Shown here piece by piece: positions 1 through 12,030 of a stretch of DNA of 64,000 nt. The stretch is from the NCBI GenBank assembly GCA_001695595.3, contig MBPM02000124.1, positions 1 to 64,000 on the forward strand, read 5' to 3'. The notes under the pieces were generated by a model, which saw only the letters and a list, made by a program, of their open reading frames with translations, was not told the origin of the DNA and did not search any database. The translations under genes were made by a program, and so were the position numbers. Origin of the DNA: Plasmopara viticola. Its lineage: Eukaryota > Oomycota > Peronosporomycetes > Peronosporales > Peronosporaceae. Each line of letters starts with the position of its first letter. The stretch's first letter is position 1.

Positions 1-940
1 AAGTATTAATTGATCCAATCAAACGGCACGTCTATGACATGTACGGCGAAAAGGTAAGGACAGTACCATTTTCTCGCTTTCCTCATGGAATTCTCAAATT
101 TAATACCGAAACAGTGTCCGCCGTCCATGTCAAATAACAGGGCATCCAGGCCTTCGAACAAGATCACATCGCTTCACAAAACATGTCGGCTCCACTTGCA
201 AACACGCAACGAGCTGCAACAATACATGAAAAGCTCGTGCGGCAACGCACGAACAGGCTCTGACGTCCAGTTCGTGTCCCATAGCGAAATGGCCATGCAT
301 GTCGATGCGTCCGACTGGGTCCACGCACCGATGCAAGCATTCCGTCACCTCTTGGACACTCACGTCCACTACGTGGCTCGACGCAAATGACGGACAGACT
401 TCCCTTGTCTCGTACGACCAAGTTGTCAATTGGCTTTTTTACACCGACACGGCCTGACCATGTGGCTTCACCACGGCACTGTCGTACATGTCATTAAACC
501 CAAGTCTCCCGTCCGTCACGCTCTCGAGTCAACTCGGCTCGGTGCCCAAGCTGCACTGTCGACTGAGTCAACCCAGTCGCTACACGGTCTTTATGCTCAT
601 TCCCGAGCTCGACGAGCACGGACTCGACCTGTCCGTGGTTGAACCAGCTCTTGGCTTCAAACTCCATGGCTCCATATTGGAGTACACGTGACGGCCTCTT
701 GGATCCCTTGCACGACATGGACACGCAGCGGCCACGGCAGCCGTCGCAGTGAACGCAGCGGGTCCGAATCCTTCCGCTGCAAGTGCGTCGCAATCACCAG
801 TGCCTCCACCATTAGACTTTCCGCGCGCGAGTATGATTGGCGGGCGCTCCACCGTCACGGGCATGAGTCGAGAACTCTCGCATCGCACACGCGTGGCGGT
901 CGGCGTCTTGCTCGCACGTGCAGGCGTCACGCTACGATAA
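1..940 (+). pseudogene. DNAJC11-like J-protein pseudogene, copy J1 (5' end outside window)
   Basis: The window opens inside exon 1, just after the J domain, in the stretch reading KVLIDPIKRHVYDMYGEK. A GTAAGG donor at 54 and an AACAG acceptor ending at 140 bound an intron matching the one in J3. Exon 2 resembles the middle of DNAJC11, a J-protein of the mitochondrial MICOS/outer-membrane contact system: a QRHEQALDVQF-like coiled segment, then the long beta-rich part with SSQLGSVPKLHCQLSQ and MAGVSTVTGMSRELSHRTR. Several one-base deletions (for example near 185 and 250) shift the frame. The terminal TAA at 938-940 is shared with J2 and J3 but not with J4 and J5, where the frame goes on, so it is probably an inherited nonsense mutation. 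The family call rests on motif resemblance. Confidence 0.7.
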
Positions 941-1665
941 GGCTTTACCCGTGGCAGTGTCCGCTTCGTCGTGCTCATTTCCCAACAAGCGGTCTGCTCA
1001 GAAATACTTTTCTTCCTTTTCTGCTACCATGAAGCAGTATGCGAATGTAAACGTTTGACGTGGCTGGCTGTGACCCCCACAACATGCAGTAGTGGCAAGC
1101 CTAAACGATTCGTCTCGTAGCGGGCATAGGTGAAAACGAGCTGCAGATTTCATTTGCCGAGGGAGAGACGATGAAGAGGTTGGTAAGCTACCGCTGTTCG
1201 TCAAAATTGGATGGTTTCGGCGGGTTAACGGAAGCAACAATCTCCAGGCGGTCAAGCAGTGCGGAAAGGGGTGAGCGACCTACCAAAACACGTCTGCGAT
1301 CAACGATTTGTATGTAGTAGACATCACGAGGTGATGTCGTGACGCCCGGGTCGTTACAACGATACGTGTCGGTGCCAGACGTGCGCAACAGAAGCTCAGG
1401 ACGTGCTATTTCTGAGCAGCCGTGAGGGTCCGGCACTTGGGATGCACCACGCCGTCAGCGAAAGTTTCATCGTTGTGTTGACCGTGGTCAACCTCTACCA
1501 CCCAATGATGTCTTCTCCTTGTTGTGTCTGCAATTGGCAGATCTTTATAGGAACTTGGCAATCGATAAGCCGGATGTCGCGCTTGCGTTTTCGTTTGTGG
1601 TGCAAGGCGTGTGTGCCTTCGATGATATTTTAGGTCTAATGTGTTCTTGTGTCTGTAAAATAAAT
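941..1665 (+). repeat. Block A, unrecognised conserved segment 3' of J (copy A1)
   Basis: This block follows every J copy (also at 13867-14491, 29244-30128, 30304-31091 and 54921-55707). It carries the remaining DNAJC11-like tail (GSVRF.VLISQQAV) for about 80 bases. Then comes a stretch with open frames on both strands that I cannot assign to a family. No frame stays open through all copies. Copy A1 diverges from the others after about 1615, where a LINE-flank sequence begins. Confidence 0.5.
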
Positions 1666-2194
1666 CAAAGTAGCATGATCCTAGAAAGACTGTTGTGGTG
1701 TAGTTTAAACATGACGCCGTAGACAATCATTTGTAGTCAGATGTTATCCCGAATTTGCGAAGTTGCTATTGAGCAAACCCAAGTACTATGGGTGATCACA
1801 GTTAATATAGTATACAATATATATACCTTGACTTGCCCCTGCAATACGGCTGTAGAGCAACCTGTCTTATAAAAGTTTGGTTAAAGTCTATCAACAAGCC
1901 AATCATGGCTGGTAAAATAATGTGTGTAAGCCTCGTGAACGTCTTGGGCAAGACTCTTTATAGCCACACCAGCGCGCGATGTGGAAGGGGTAGAGCTAGA
2001 CCCCTGCGTCCATTTTTTTGCAGCGTCGATAAAAATGCATTCTTTCACTTTCGAGTTAGCAGCGCACCGAGCAAAGCCCCGGCAGCCCTGTACCCGCTGT
2101 CGGCGTTCGAAAGATTTCGAGTACACAGTTTCCACCCAGTGAATACTTGGTTGGCGTACAGCGTCCTTCCCCCTTCCCCCGACCTTTGAGCACT

Positions 2195-4236
2195 ATGAGG
2201 GCTCCGAAGGACCCGGGCAAGGTGAAGCCACCGGATCCCGCGCCACAACCGCCAGACCTGGCAACCGAGACAGGAGGTGCCCCGACAACAGCGGAAAGCG
2301 GTGGGAATAGTGACGACGGCCCGAGCCAAGATTCGTTCGCTGGCGAGGCCCAACATATGTCGGAAGGACATGACGACGATATGGAAGGACCAGGGCTCGA
2401 ACAATCTAAAGCTCCAGTCGTTGACAGCCCAACAGCAGATGCAAATGTTAAGATTGAGACTAAGCCGTCAGTGGATCAACCAAACGCGTCAAACGGAACA
2501 AAGCAGCATAGAGCGGCGACACAGATGAGAGACGCCGCCGCAAAGCCGGCTCCCGGAGTGGCTCGAGCTGACACGACCGATACGAAATGTTTGACGCGGT
2601 AGTGGCCGAGATGAAATGCTTTCCGGAAGAGCTACCACGCTTGTCCTGGAAAATAACGATTGGAGATTTGTATTGCATTGCGCATGACAAAGTCTCGGTA
2701 GATAGGGACTTGATCCCAGTGGGAAGCAGCGCTACCCAAAGTTAAAAGGAGATGAAGAACTGCTCTTGTGCAAGCTGTTCAAGGTGCTCTGTGTAGTGGG
2801 GAGCGGATCGTACAAAGAATGGGAACGCCAGGCTCAAGCAGCAACGCAGGATCTCTACAACCCGTCCTGGCCGTTCAAAAGATCATGCATAGGATGATCA
2901 GCAAGGTCAAGTGGGCGACGACAAAACCACTAAATCAATGGGCAGCGAAGGTGAAAGGCGACCGACGATCGGCCACGAACGAAAACGGAACCACAGACAA
3001 AGTCTTGTATTATCAAGACTTCATGTTCAACCCGGCAGCCTACTCACAGACTGAAATAGCGGCGCTTCGGGCAATCTGTACGCAGCCGGCTGTTGCGACA
3101 GTGGGATACGGACTACGACCTGGCGCGATGGATGAATGGAAAATCATTGGAAGCCTAGTGGAAGGAATATAATGTGTCGACGGGCTCCGGCATTTCCCAA
3201 GAGTGTGCTAGACTCGCAAGAAAGGCTGCGGCTCCACCGGACCATCCAAAGCCAGGATGCAGGTGAGATTCAGCTTCAGCTTCGTGGACGGACAACGATC
3301 CGGTCGTGTCGACAACAAACGCGCACGATACAAGAAGATATCCGCGTCGCGGCTGAAGAGTTACGTGCTAACACGCCAAAGCTGCGTAAGATGTTGAGCT
3401 TGGTCAAAACGATCAGCTACAACCATGTCACACGCAGTGTGCATTTTTTCTTTTTTGGTCGGGCGACAGCGAGACAATTCCAGCATGTGCCGGTTCCCCT
3501 TCAACAGGATCGTACACCGTCTCGCCAACCCACACCAGTCTGACTCCGGCTCAGTGTGGGCTCGTCAGCTCAGAAGAGCTGGAACGAGGTTGACGCAGCA
3601 GCGTAAATACGAGGTGGACATACATAATGTTACGCGCTTTACGGATTTGAGCCTGTTGTCGGCGTACCTGCAGCCAAAAATTACAGCCAAGTTTGACCTG
3701 GAGAATATGGAACTATGTCGTCCGGAGTCTAGAACTTCGACGAGACGGAGGCTTACAGTGCAATTCACCGAATGCCCTGACTTTCTCCGGGGTATAGTGA
3801 GAATCATGTGGTACGGCAGGACGCTGATGCTGCAGCACCCTCATATCAGACAAGACCGCAATGTCTAAGATGAGAAAACCTGGGCCATCCCGTGGTAAGT
3901 TGCAATTACACTGACACTCAGCTTCTTGGATCAGGAAGCCGGGTGGCCCTCGACAAAGAAGTTGCTGAGCTGGAAGATAGAATGAAATCTTTTGCTAGTC
4001 TTGATGAAGTAAAAGAGGTAACGAAGAAACGGCTAGAGCTGCAGCAGGACGCGCAGAAAGCAGCCCAAGCAGCGATGTCACTAGCTCGACCCGCGCAGAA
4101 GCCCTCACCCTGTGAACGGCAACTAGAAACAGCAGCCCCGGGGTCACCCGGAGTATCACACCAGAGTCACTCGGCGCAAGAGACGCCAGTGCAACCGGAA
4201 CCGAAAAAGAAGTGGATAACGACTCCATTTCGATAG
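2195..4236 (+). pseudogene. LINE1 ORF1, gag-like protein, frameshifted
   Basis: The ATG at 2195 opens a proline/glutamate-rich N-terminus of 136 codons that ends in TAG at 2600. The protein sense continues in other frames: FDAVVAEMKCFPEELPRLSW, then the segment with FMFNPAAYSQTEIAALRAI, then WYGRTLMLQHPHIR. A CCHC zinc knuckle (CLRCGNLGH..VRC in copy 2) is damaged here: the second cysteine codon is TGA near 3869. The tail is acidic, with an aspartate run encoded by GATGAC repeats near 4318. Gag-like ORF1 proteins bind the element RNA. The frame break at 2600 occurs at the same place in copy 2. Confidence 0.7.
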
Positions 4237-4639
4237 GGCAGGACGCTTTATGCTCAAGCAGTCGCTCTTCCGCAAAAGATGCAAGTCGACCGGTCCAGGT
4301 TCGACGTGCTGGCAGGCGATGACGATGACGATGACGAAGTGGTTGAGAATCATTTTGACCGTCGACTCCGGAGTACTGGGCCCATTGACATTCCTTCGGA
4401 TAACGACCTGGAGGAAAAAGCACCAGTACAGATAACTCCAGCGGAGAAAGCGAAGCTGCATCTCGTGCAGGTGAAACCTCCGAAGCTCCTTACTGTGTCT
4501 CAACTGATGGGGCGAAAAGTGCGGGAGCGAAGGGCTTCAAAAACAGCGATTAAGCAGGCCGCGCAGCCACTGGGCAAGCCGAAGCAACCAGAAAGATACT
4601 CTAGGGAAGAGCTAACACTTTTTTCCGAGATAGAAACCA

Positions 4640-5558
4640 CTCTAGCTCTTTGTCAGGTGACGACCCCAGCCACAGGTAATTGTATGGCGATGGCGCTAGC
4701 TCAACTCTTGTGGACAATGACTTGGCATCTCAAAATGACAGTCTGGAAGCAATAACTCGGAGCTTGAAGCAAGGAATATGTAGGACCGGCCAACTGCATT
4801 TACAAGAGCAATTTAATCACTACGTGCGCACAACAACGCTCGTCAACGTCCAGCGTGGCTGGGAAGGCATGGAGCCACAGGAATCTACTAAGCAATTTAA
4901 GTGGTACTTGGAGGAGTACGCCGATTCACCGCCTGACCGAGAGGCGGTTATCCCAAGGTACAATTGGGGGTGCAGTGAGCTATTGGCAATGGCGGCCAAC
5001 TTTCTGCAGCGTGAAATCTTTGTCTTGGCATTCAATACAGATCAAAAGAAGCAGTGGTATTGTATAATGTACAAACCAAGCACAACTCAGCGTGGAAAGG
5101 AGACGGTTGAAACCGGACAGCACATTTCGCTACAAGTAGGGAAATGCACTGCTCTCATTCGTCCAGCGAAGAAGCGAGGGAATACGTCACCACTAGTCAT
5201 CAAGCATTGGGGCGACCATTATTTGGCGTTCATTCATAAAAGGAAGCAGGCTGTAAAGCAGCCGACGCCAGCTGATGCAGCAGCCGTTAAGCCGCTAAGT
5301 GAAGCTCAAGCACCAGGTCAAAGTGAGGACTTCCAAGCCAGGGATTTCTCTTGGGAAGGATGGAGTCACTCGCAATGGGACGGCAACATCGCCGAGCTTC
5401 GAAGCAAGCTCGCTGGAATGATGATCTCGCACGACCTCAAGTGTGACATCCATCTCGTCTTAGAACAGGCGGATCCAACACAAGACATTGAACTGTTATT
5501 GTTCCTGGTCAACGCCGCGTCTCGACTCTCCTTCCCGAAAGAGAGCAATTGCGGGTGA
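4640..5558 (+). pseudogene. OTU-like cysteine protease domain of LINE1
   Basis: The segment TPATGNCMAMALAQ (Cys codon at 4681) fits the catalytic D/T-G-N-C block of OTU peptidases. About 180 residues later IKHWGDHYLAFIHK (His codon at 5217) fits their catalytic His block. A one-base shift just after the Cys block moves the rest into the frame 4680-5558, which stays open to a TGA. OTU enzymes cleave ubiquitin-like conjugates; in a retroelement the target is unknown. After the OTU block the protein continues with a lysine/glutamine-rich linker. The fold call is by motif only. Confidence 0.6.
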
Positions 5559-6792
5559 TGAACGTGTCTAGGTTTTTGACAAGGTAGCAGCCCTCATGCA
5601 ACAATATCAGATCCCGCATGAAACCATGAGACAATGGCAAGCACGGGATGCTAAAGCTCAGCAGAAGAATGCGATCTGCACATCTCTCCGGTCGCTGGTC
5701 CAGACGGGGATTTCTATTAGTCACACAGGTAGTCCAGCGCCAATTCCGCGCATGGGCTAATGCACGTTCGAGGACGACAAGCCGTGTCAAGACGACAGAG
5801 ACCAAAGCATCTTATCGGCCGCACCCCTGACTCCAATGGAAGCGGAACGCACCGCCGTATCATGAAGTCCAAGACGGAGCACTCATCGTCGACTGTGGAG
5901 CCGATGACCGATGAGCCGATGTCGGGCGCAAGCAAGGCGGACCAGGAGCGATGCATCTCTACAAACTATGCAGAACGCTGGAAGAAGTTTGGCGAAGTGT
6001 GGCCGACACCAGCAACGGCATCATTTCCGCTGATAACGAGTACGGTGCAGGAGTGGCGATACACTGCACAACGAAAACCTGTCCAACTAGTCCTCATGTG
6101 TCAACTTTTTGAATTCCCTGAAAAAGTGCTAAACTCGTTGGGAGATCAGATACTCGAGATCTGGACAGCAGCCAGGAGATACGAATGTATGCACGGCCGT
6201 CTGGAAGCCTACCGAAGTCAGACAACCGACAGCTTAACCAGGAAATGGATTGACGATTGTATGGCCTAACTAACGAGGCCGCTTCCGCAACATTAAGCCC
6301 TTCTCATTGACAACAGTGACGACTGGATACGCATGCGGAGCAAGAACTGTGGGAAAGATCACATCCTTAAGCTGTGCAACATTCAAAACAAATTACGTCT
6401 AGCGCAACATTTACTGTGCGCCGTCATCTACGAGAAGGAGCTTCGCGTACTCACAGGAAGCGAAGAGGAGCAGGATAATAGCCGCATCTTCAAGTTGACG
6501 CGGCACTTGCGCGCGCTCGACATGAATGCAGGATACCGAGAAGCTTATTCGGCATCCCGCCGCAATGAAGACTGGGGGGAAGTTGCCCGCTTCTTCTCTG
6601 ACGCTGTGGAGCGCGGCGGAAGGGATTGGGAACAGGAGTATTAAAGCCAGCCCAGAGCTCACAGCTGGAGCCCGAATAAGTATAAATAATGAAGCGACGA
6701 TTGACGTCTATGGACGTCATGTTTATATGCAAGATCGTAAGCCAGTGGAAAAGTAGAGGCGCAGACGGGCACGATCCAACAATCAGTGGAGA

Positions 6793-7443
6793 TTGGAGAC
6801 TCAGAACGTCCGTGGTTTTGTGAAAGAGAACAGATTGCGCTGGATGGAAGCCTGGAGGAGAACACCCCGCCATGAAGCTCCTTTCGTGTGGATGATCCAG
6901 GAAACGCATGTCAGCACAGTAGCAGAAGCAGAGAAATTACAATCGGATTGGAGACGTCTATGCGGCCAGCAGTACCACAAAGACAGCAATCAGTTGTCGT
7001 ATTGGAGCATCGGCAACACCAAAGCGGGAAGCGTAGCTATCCTTTTACATCCGAGCATAGCGGACCAGGTATCACCGTGGCTTCAAGATCGGTGGACGCG
7101 GAGGGTCATCGCGATCAAGCTACAAGAACGAACTCTTGTCAATGTCTACGCTCCGAACAGCCACCAAGAACGAGAGCTATCTTATGGGCAACTACAATTA
7201 TGGCCATGGGAAGATCGGGAGACGATCCTGGCAGGCGATTTTAATTGCGTTTTCAGTCCAGTGTCAGATAGGCTCGGAGGCAAGCGGACTGGTCGTGCTG
7301 AAAGCGTGGCTCTACCAGACCTACTGTGCCAGATTCACCTGGAAGACGCCTGCACCCTTGCAGGGCAAACGGAAGATGGAGTAGACCAACTGGAAATTAC
7401 GGAGTACTTCACGTATGGGGGCCGGAGACAGCAAGCAGATTAG
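6793..7443 (+). pseudogene. LINE1 apurinic/apyrimidinic-type endonuclease domain
   Basis: Motifs of the exonuclease-endonuclease-phosphatase fold appear in order: TQNVRGF (Asn), MIQETHV (catalytic Glu near 6897), VNVYAPN, and LAGDFNCV (Asp/Asn near 7234). The final SRLDRLYV motif is present but lies one frame over, past the stop at 7441-7443; copy 2 shares this shift. The enzyme nicks target DNA to prime reverse transcription. The ORF spans 216 codons, close to the usual domain size. Confidence 0.85.
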
Positions 7444-7937
7444 ACCGACTTTATGTACCGTATTTGTGGACGGCTAGAGAGCAGTAGTTATTAGTCCTCG
7501 AATTCTCCACACCATCGGATCACCAACGAGTAGTGTTGGATCTAGCGGGAACACAGCCTCAAGAAAGAACCAATGCGAGGAAACGCGGGATTGTATATCC
7601 CATCCGATCATCTCAACCAGAGCGTGTACAAGAGGCGCTGCTAATTACCCTTGTAGAGGAAGGCATTGGGCGACAGAAGACTGTTCAAACATGGGATAGC
7701 ACGGTGCAAAAATGCGGAACGTGCATTGGCCGGCTCATCCAGCAAGAAAGAAGAGGCGGAAGGCGTTCAAGCACAAATTAAACGTCCAGAGTCGAGTACA
7801 CTTATTCACGAGAAAAGATCTGCTCGAGGTCACCATGGAAGAGCGAAGAGTTGAACATATCATCCATCTCGGCTAACGACTAGAACGGACAACAGACCGC
7901 CTTCGGTGGGTTTTCTAGCGGGCGTCAAATTGGGAGC

Positions 7938-9128
7938 GTGATCAAACCATTGCAAATGTCCGGCACATTCATGGTGCAGGGTTCCAGCATGGTCTCCGAT
8001 ACTGGGCACCATTCAAATCATTGCAAAGTTCCGGATGCTGACCTCGAGCGTGAATTTGATAAGTTCGAGCAGATACCTGCTGACCAGAAGCTTTCGCCAA
8101 CGGACAACAACCTTCTTATGAATCCAGTAGTGGAGCAAGAGGTTATGGATGCAATCTCAGCCCTTGATCGGCACAAAGCAGCGGGCGCAGATGGTCTCAG
8201 CAATGATTTCTTCAAGGACACACAGTCCATCTTCGTGCCAGTGCTCACGTCTATCAGCAACAAGTTACTCAAGGGAGGTGAGCCACCCCAATCCTTCCTG
8301 GAGCCTCTCATCATTCCCCTCAAGAAGAGCGGCGATTCGGATGATGCGATGGACCATCGTCCGATCTCGCTACTCCAAACCGCGTACAAAATAGTTACCA
8401 AAGTAATGGCCGCTCGAGCTCAGCGAGTCATGGGCAAAGCTATCGGGTCATTGCAACAAGGGTTCGTCCACGGATGCCAAATGATGAAGACCGTGATGAT
8501 GATGCTCGCTATCCTTGCCACAGCGAAAGCAGAACCACAGCTTGCAGCAGCTTCAAGTAGAGTAATCTTGCTGCTGGATTTCAAGAAGGCTTATGATACG
8601 GTCGCGCGAGAATTTTTGTTTCTCGTACTCCTTCGTTTTGAATTTTCGCCGATGTTTGTGCGAATGCTGAGGAAGCTGCATGATGGAACCACGGCGCAAT
8701 TTCTAGTCAACGGGGATCTATCAGAACCGCAGGAGGTGGTATTAGGTATCCGTCAAGGCTGTTCGTTAGCCCCTCTGCTTCTTATTCTCGCAGCTGAGGT
8801 GCTTGCGTTAGCAATTCAGCAGGACGACCATACAGAAGGGATCCATGTGCAAGGAACTAAAGGAAAGACGCAGAAGTTTTCGGCGTTCGTTGATGATTCG
8901 ACCGTCTTCCTCCAAGAAGCGCGTCAACTACCCCGATTAATGGCACTGGTGCAACGATTTGGAGAACTATCAGGCCTCCAAGTGCAACCGACAAAGAGCA
9001 AGGCCATCTTTCTCAACACAGCGGTGGAGATCAAAGAATTTCACGGAATACCAGATTTACTAGGTGGGAAAACTGTGCAAAACCTCAACTATCAGGTAGG
9101 CACCGGACCGCTCACGGATTCGAACTAG
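7938..9128 (+). pseudogene. LINE1 reverse transcriptase domain
   Basis: An open frame of 396 codons holds the RT blocks in order: [37 protein letters not shown] (first catalytic Asp), [17 protein letters not shown], and [10 protein letters not shown] (the catalytic pair in FVDD form, near 8886-8897, instead of the common YADD). The thumb-region sequence [15 protein letters not shown] follows. The frame ends at a TAG after GPLTDSN, but element protein resumes downstream. Endonuclease and RT were presumably one ORF2; the spacer 7444-7937 holds several stops. Confidence 0.88.
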
Positions 9129-9224
9129 GCTGCCCGCATTCGCACAGTGTAAAACAGACTGGCAACAGCGGCGCAACTTTCAAACACCGTCGAGAATCGG
9201 GTTGTCCTCCTCAACGTCATCCTG

Positions 9225-11285
9225 TTGCCGTCAATTCTGTTTACAGTGGCTGCCTTCGAGATACCGCAGTGGGCAGCTCCGGCAGAATGTTTATACACTT
9301 CGTTATGGCTCTATTTCATCTGTGCATGTCTAGAGCGATACAAAGGACGTATTTTTGGCCGCACAACGTCTCAGAGCTCCAACAGAATGATTATACATTT
9401 CGTTAGGGCTCTATTTCATCTGGCATGTCTAGGGCGATAGAAAGGACGTATCTTTGGCAGCCAAGCAGTTACGCAACATCCAAAATAGTTTCTCTGGCAG
9501 ACTCCAACGAGTATAGCTACGAGTCGACACAAAACGAATCCGGGGCTTCTGTTCACACCGAAGCAGCAGTGGGTGTCGGCCTAGCATCCTTCGAGATTGC
9601 GTGCAAAACTCAACGAGCGAAGCATGCTATTCAGTGGCTAGTACAACGTCACGAAGCCTACTAGCAGCATGGAGAGCTTGGGCCTTTCGTGGAGCAACCC
9701 ATCCATGGACGAGTGGAGTCTCACCACGACACAAAAGCAGCCACAACCAAGGCAGCAGGACAAACACACCGGGTAATACCCTGCAACAGCTCGTCGGTAG
9801 CCGGCTAGTGCCGGAGGAAGAAGAAGTAGCAACCATCCTGCAGCGGCGACAACGGCTGAAACAAATAGCAGCATCAGCAGCGAGCTGGACAAAGGACGGG
9901 AAATGGCGCGCAGTACTAAAGGAACCCCTTTCTGAGTTGATGCGGATGAGAACACCAGAGGAAGAGACGTTTTGGCCCGCCATTATCGATGAGACCAGAG
10001 CGATGCTAACGAGCAGGAAATACGATAGAATCGTGAGCTGCACGCTGGAGGAGGGCCATATCAAGAGAAGGAGCGATCGATCGTATACGGTGTACATACC
10101 ATACTCGACGGACATTGGTCATCATCGACCAAAATGCGCAGATGGAGGATAGCCATCCTCAGCAGAAGCCCTTCTTTGGCAGTAGGAGATACGCTGCGAG
10201 CCGGGACCGAGGCGACCATGCGGCATCAACCACAATTTCGGAATAAGTACAAGTGGGTGATCCTCGCAGGGGCAGCATCCGGGGAATCAGTCAGACAGGA
10301 CAAAGAATTTCGGAGTTCGAGCTGAAACAGCAACCCAACGGGATTTACTGGACTATCAGCAGCACGATCAAGGCAGACTCAAGCACGATAGAGGGCATTC
10401 ATAAATTCCGACGGCATGAGCGAGATGGAAACATCGTTTTCATGGCACACCCGACACTTCATGGTTTTCCATGGACTGTACCGGATTTGACGGCAAACCG
10501 TCATGTGTTGGCAGTGATCAAGAAGCAAGCGTTCCAAAGATATCGAGGAAAAGGTATCAAAATGGACTCCACAGTCGCCCGGCTGCGGGAAGTAGTGCGA
10601 ACGAGTACCTGGCAAGCAGCAGCAATGACCCAAACACCCAAGCAGCTTTGGGCTCACAACAATGAGCTCACAGCGTATCAAGTTCGGGTCAGCTATCAAA
10701 TAGCACTACAGCAGCTCAATCTGTATCACGAAGGCCGGCGGCTGGACGACAGCTATCTCAAAGTACAGTGCTGTCACGGACAGAAGGAGACGCTCGAGCA
10801 CATATTTTGGAACTGCCCATGCGCTCAAGCATGTTGGCAGTAACTAGTGTGTCATTGGACTGCCGAGCGATGAAAACTCTAATAAATGGGCAGATTCCAG
10901 CAAGCGTGTGCCAGCAGGAAAGCACCAGAATTGTCGAGTCATCAAGGCCAAACTGAGCAAAGATCATCCGGATGAGTAAAGGAAGTACGGGAAGGAATGG
11001 AAGAGGATGTGGTGGATTCTATGCAGTATCTGCATTACCAGTCTATGGTTACAACGGAACAGAGTCGTCTTCAAACAGGAAGCGATAATCGTCAAAGGTA
11101 GCGTGCTCGAGTTTTGGTCGACCGGCCAGCAGCAACTACGAGCTTTAGCGACGCGAGAAAGAAGAACACCTGACAAGGGACTAGACTCCATCTGTGCCAA
11201 CACGACAACCCACAGAGAAGTCTCCGACGGAGACGAGCCCCGTACAACCACCGAACCAGGACCTGGAACCGGCGTTGCTAACTAG
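9225..11285 (+). pseudogene. LINE1 ORF2 C-terminal region with zf-RVT motif
   Basis: After RT the protein is broken over several frames (9225-9440, 9601-10152, 10253-10843, 11007-11285). The 10253-10843 frame ends with CCHGQKETLEHIFWNCPCA, the cysteine/histidine cluster of the zf-RVT zinc-binding domain found at the C-terminus of L1-like ORF2 proteins. Near 9283-9455 a stretch of about 75 bases is present twice in imperfect tandem (unit spacing about 100 bases), and the same duplication is in copy 2. No RNase H motif was recognised. Confidence 0.7.
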
Positions 11286-11310
11286 GCTTAGGATCATACA
11301 GACATCTAGT

Positions 11311-11690
11311 CGTCGATAAACTGACCAAATAGAATCGTCTGCCTCTCTCAAGAAGGCTAATTTTCTTTACAAGAGCTTTCTATTTAGACGTGACAAATAA
11401 CCCCGCCCAGGACCAACGCATGATTCTCGAATCAATTATTGCGGTGACATTTGGTAAGCACTACAATTTAGCGAGCTTGTTTTACCTGCCTCTACAATTC
11501 TCATATTACACAATTATATTTTTTTGAAGCTGAAGTCTTCCAAATATCAGATGCTGAGGCTGCTATGTAAAAGTAAATTTGGGAGCTTCAGATACACCCC
11601 CCCCTACAATCAAAGTACAATCTTTAGCCACCGCTTTTTCACAAAATTTAGAGATATTTCTGCCAGACCAATTCCTCAGATTATTTGGCG
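11311..11690. repeat. LINE 3'-flank block
   Basis: AT-rich, non-coding. It recurs inverted at 37291-37680 and direct at 48411-48790, with a shorter version at 59456-59655. It marks the DNA into which the LINE was inserted before the locus was duplicated. No gene is seen in it. Confidence 0.6.
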
Positions 11691-11805
11691 TTGCTTTACC
11701 ACGTAACCACTACGTCGAATCTCGAAATCGCCAATTTTCCTCCTTTTGAAGAGGCGAAAAGCTCTGTTAAGGCTTTTGCCAGATTGAACGGCTTTGCTGT
11801 GACGA
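11691..11805 (+). pseudogene. FAR1-type MULE transposase fragment (N-terminal end only)
   Basis: Reads FPPFEEAKSSVKAFARLNGF, the start of the FAR1-type DNA-binding domain described at 48793. It stops abruptly at 11805, where an unrelated repeat block begins. The rest of the domain is on the other strand at 13316-13735, so this copy has been split by an inversion. Confidence 0.55.
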
Positions 11806-12030
11806 GAGCGAGGATACATTAGTTAGTAATGAGTAAATTAACATCTTTTCATATGATATGGTGCGTAAAAATTTTATTTGTATTTTACGGGGCTGGAAGT
11901 TTTATTGTCGATTCGATTAGGGAGCGCCTATAGCGACACCCCTCCTACACCCCCTCTTTATGCTGACCAATCAAAGTACAGCTTCATATCGTCAGCCAGT
12001 TATGCAATTATCGGGATTCTGATGGAAGTG
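11806..12030. repeat. Repeat block preceding PEPCK copy P1
   Basis: AT-rich. The first 120 bases (CGAGAGCGAGGATACATT onward) recur in direct orientation at 13745-13866, and as diverged copies at 35275-35370 and, inverted, at 50700-50815 and 61620-61740. A run of GCACCCCTCC-like C-rich sequence precedes the PEPCK fragment in all copies. No gene seen. Confidence 0.5.

Larger units (their letters stand above)
1670..11310 (+). mobile_element. OTU-containing non-LTR retrotransposon (LINE), copy 1, nearly full length, decayed
   Basis: Domain order is: 5' leader; gag-like ORF1 (from ATG 2195); OTU-like cysteine protease segment; apurinic endonuclease; reverse transcriptase; C-terminal zinc-binding segment of the zf-RVT type. 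No long terminal repeats flank it. A second copy at 38641-48410 is near-identical, so boundaries were judged by comparison. The exact 5' end is uncertain, because 1670-1770 is also shared with the remnant at 59085. Numerous frameshifts and stops make this copy inactive. Many frame breaks are shared with copy 2, so they predate the duplication or mark real ORF junctions. Clade assignment (L1/Tx1-like) is a guess from the endonuclease plus zf-RVT layout. Confidence 0.85.
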
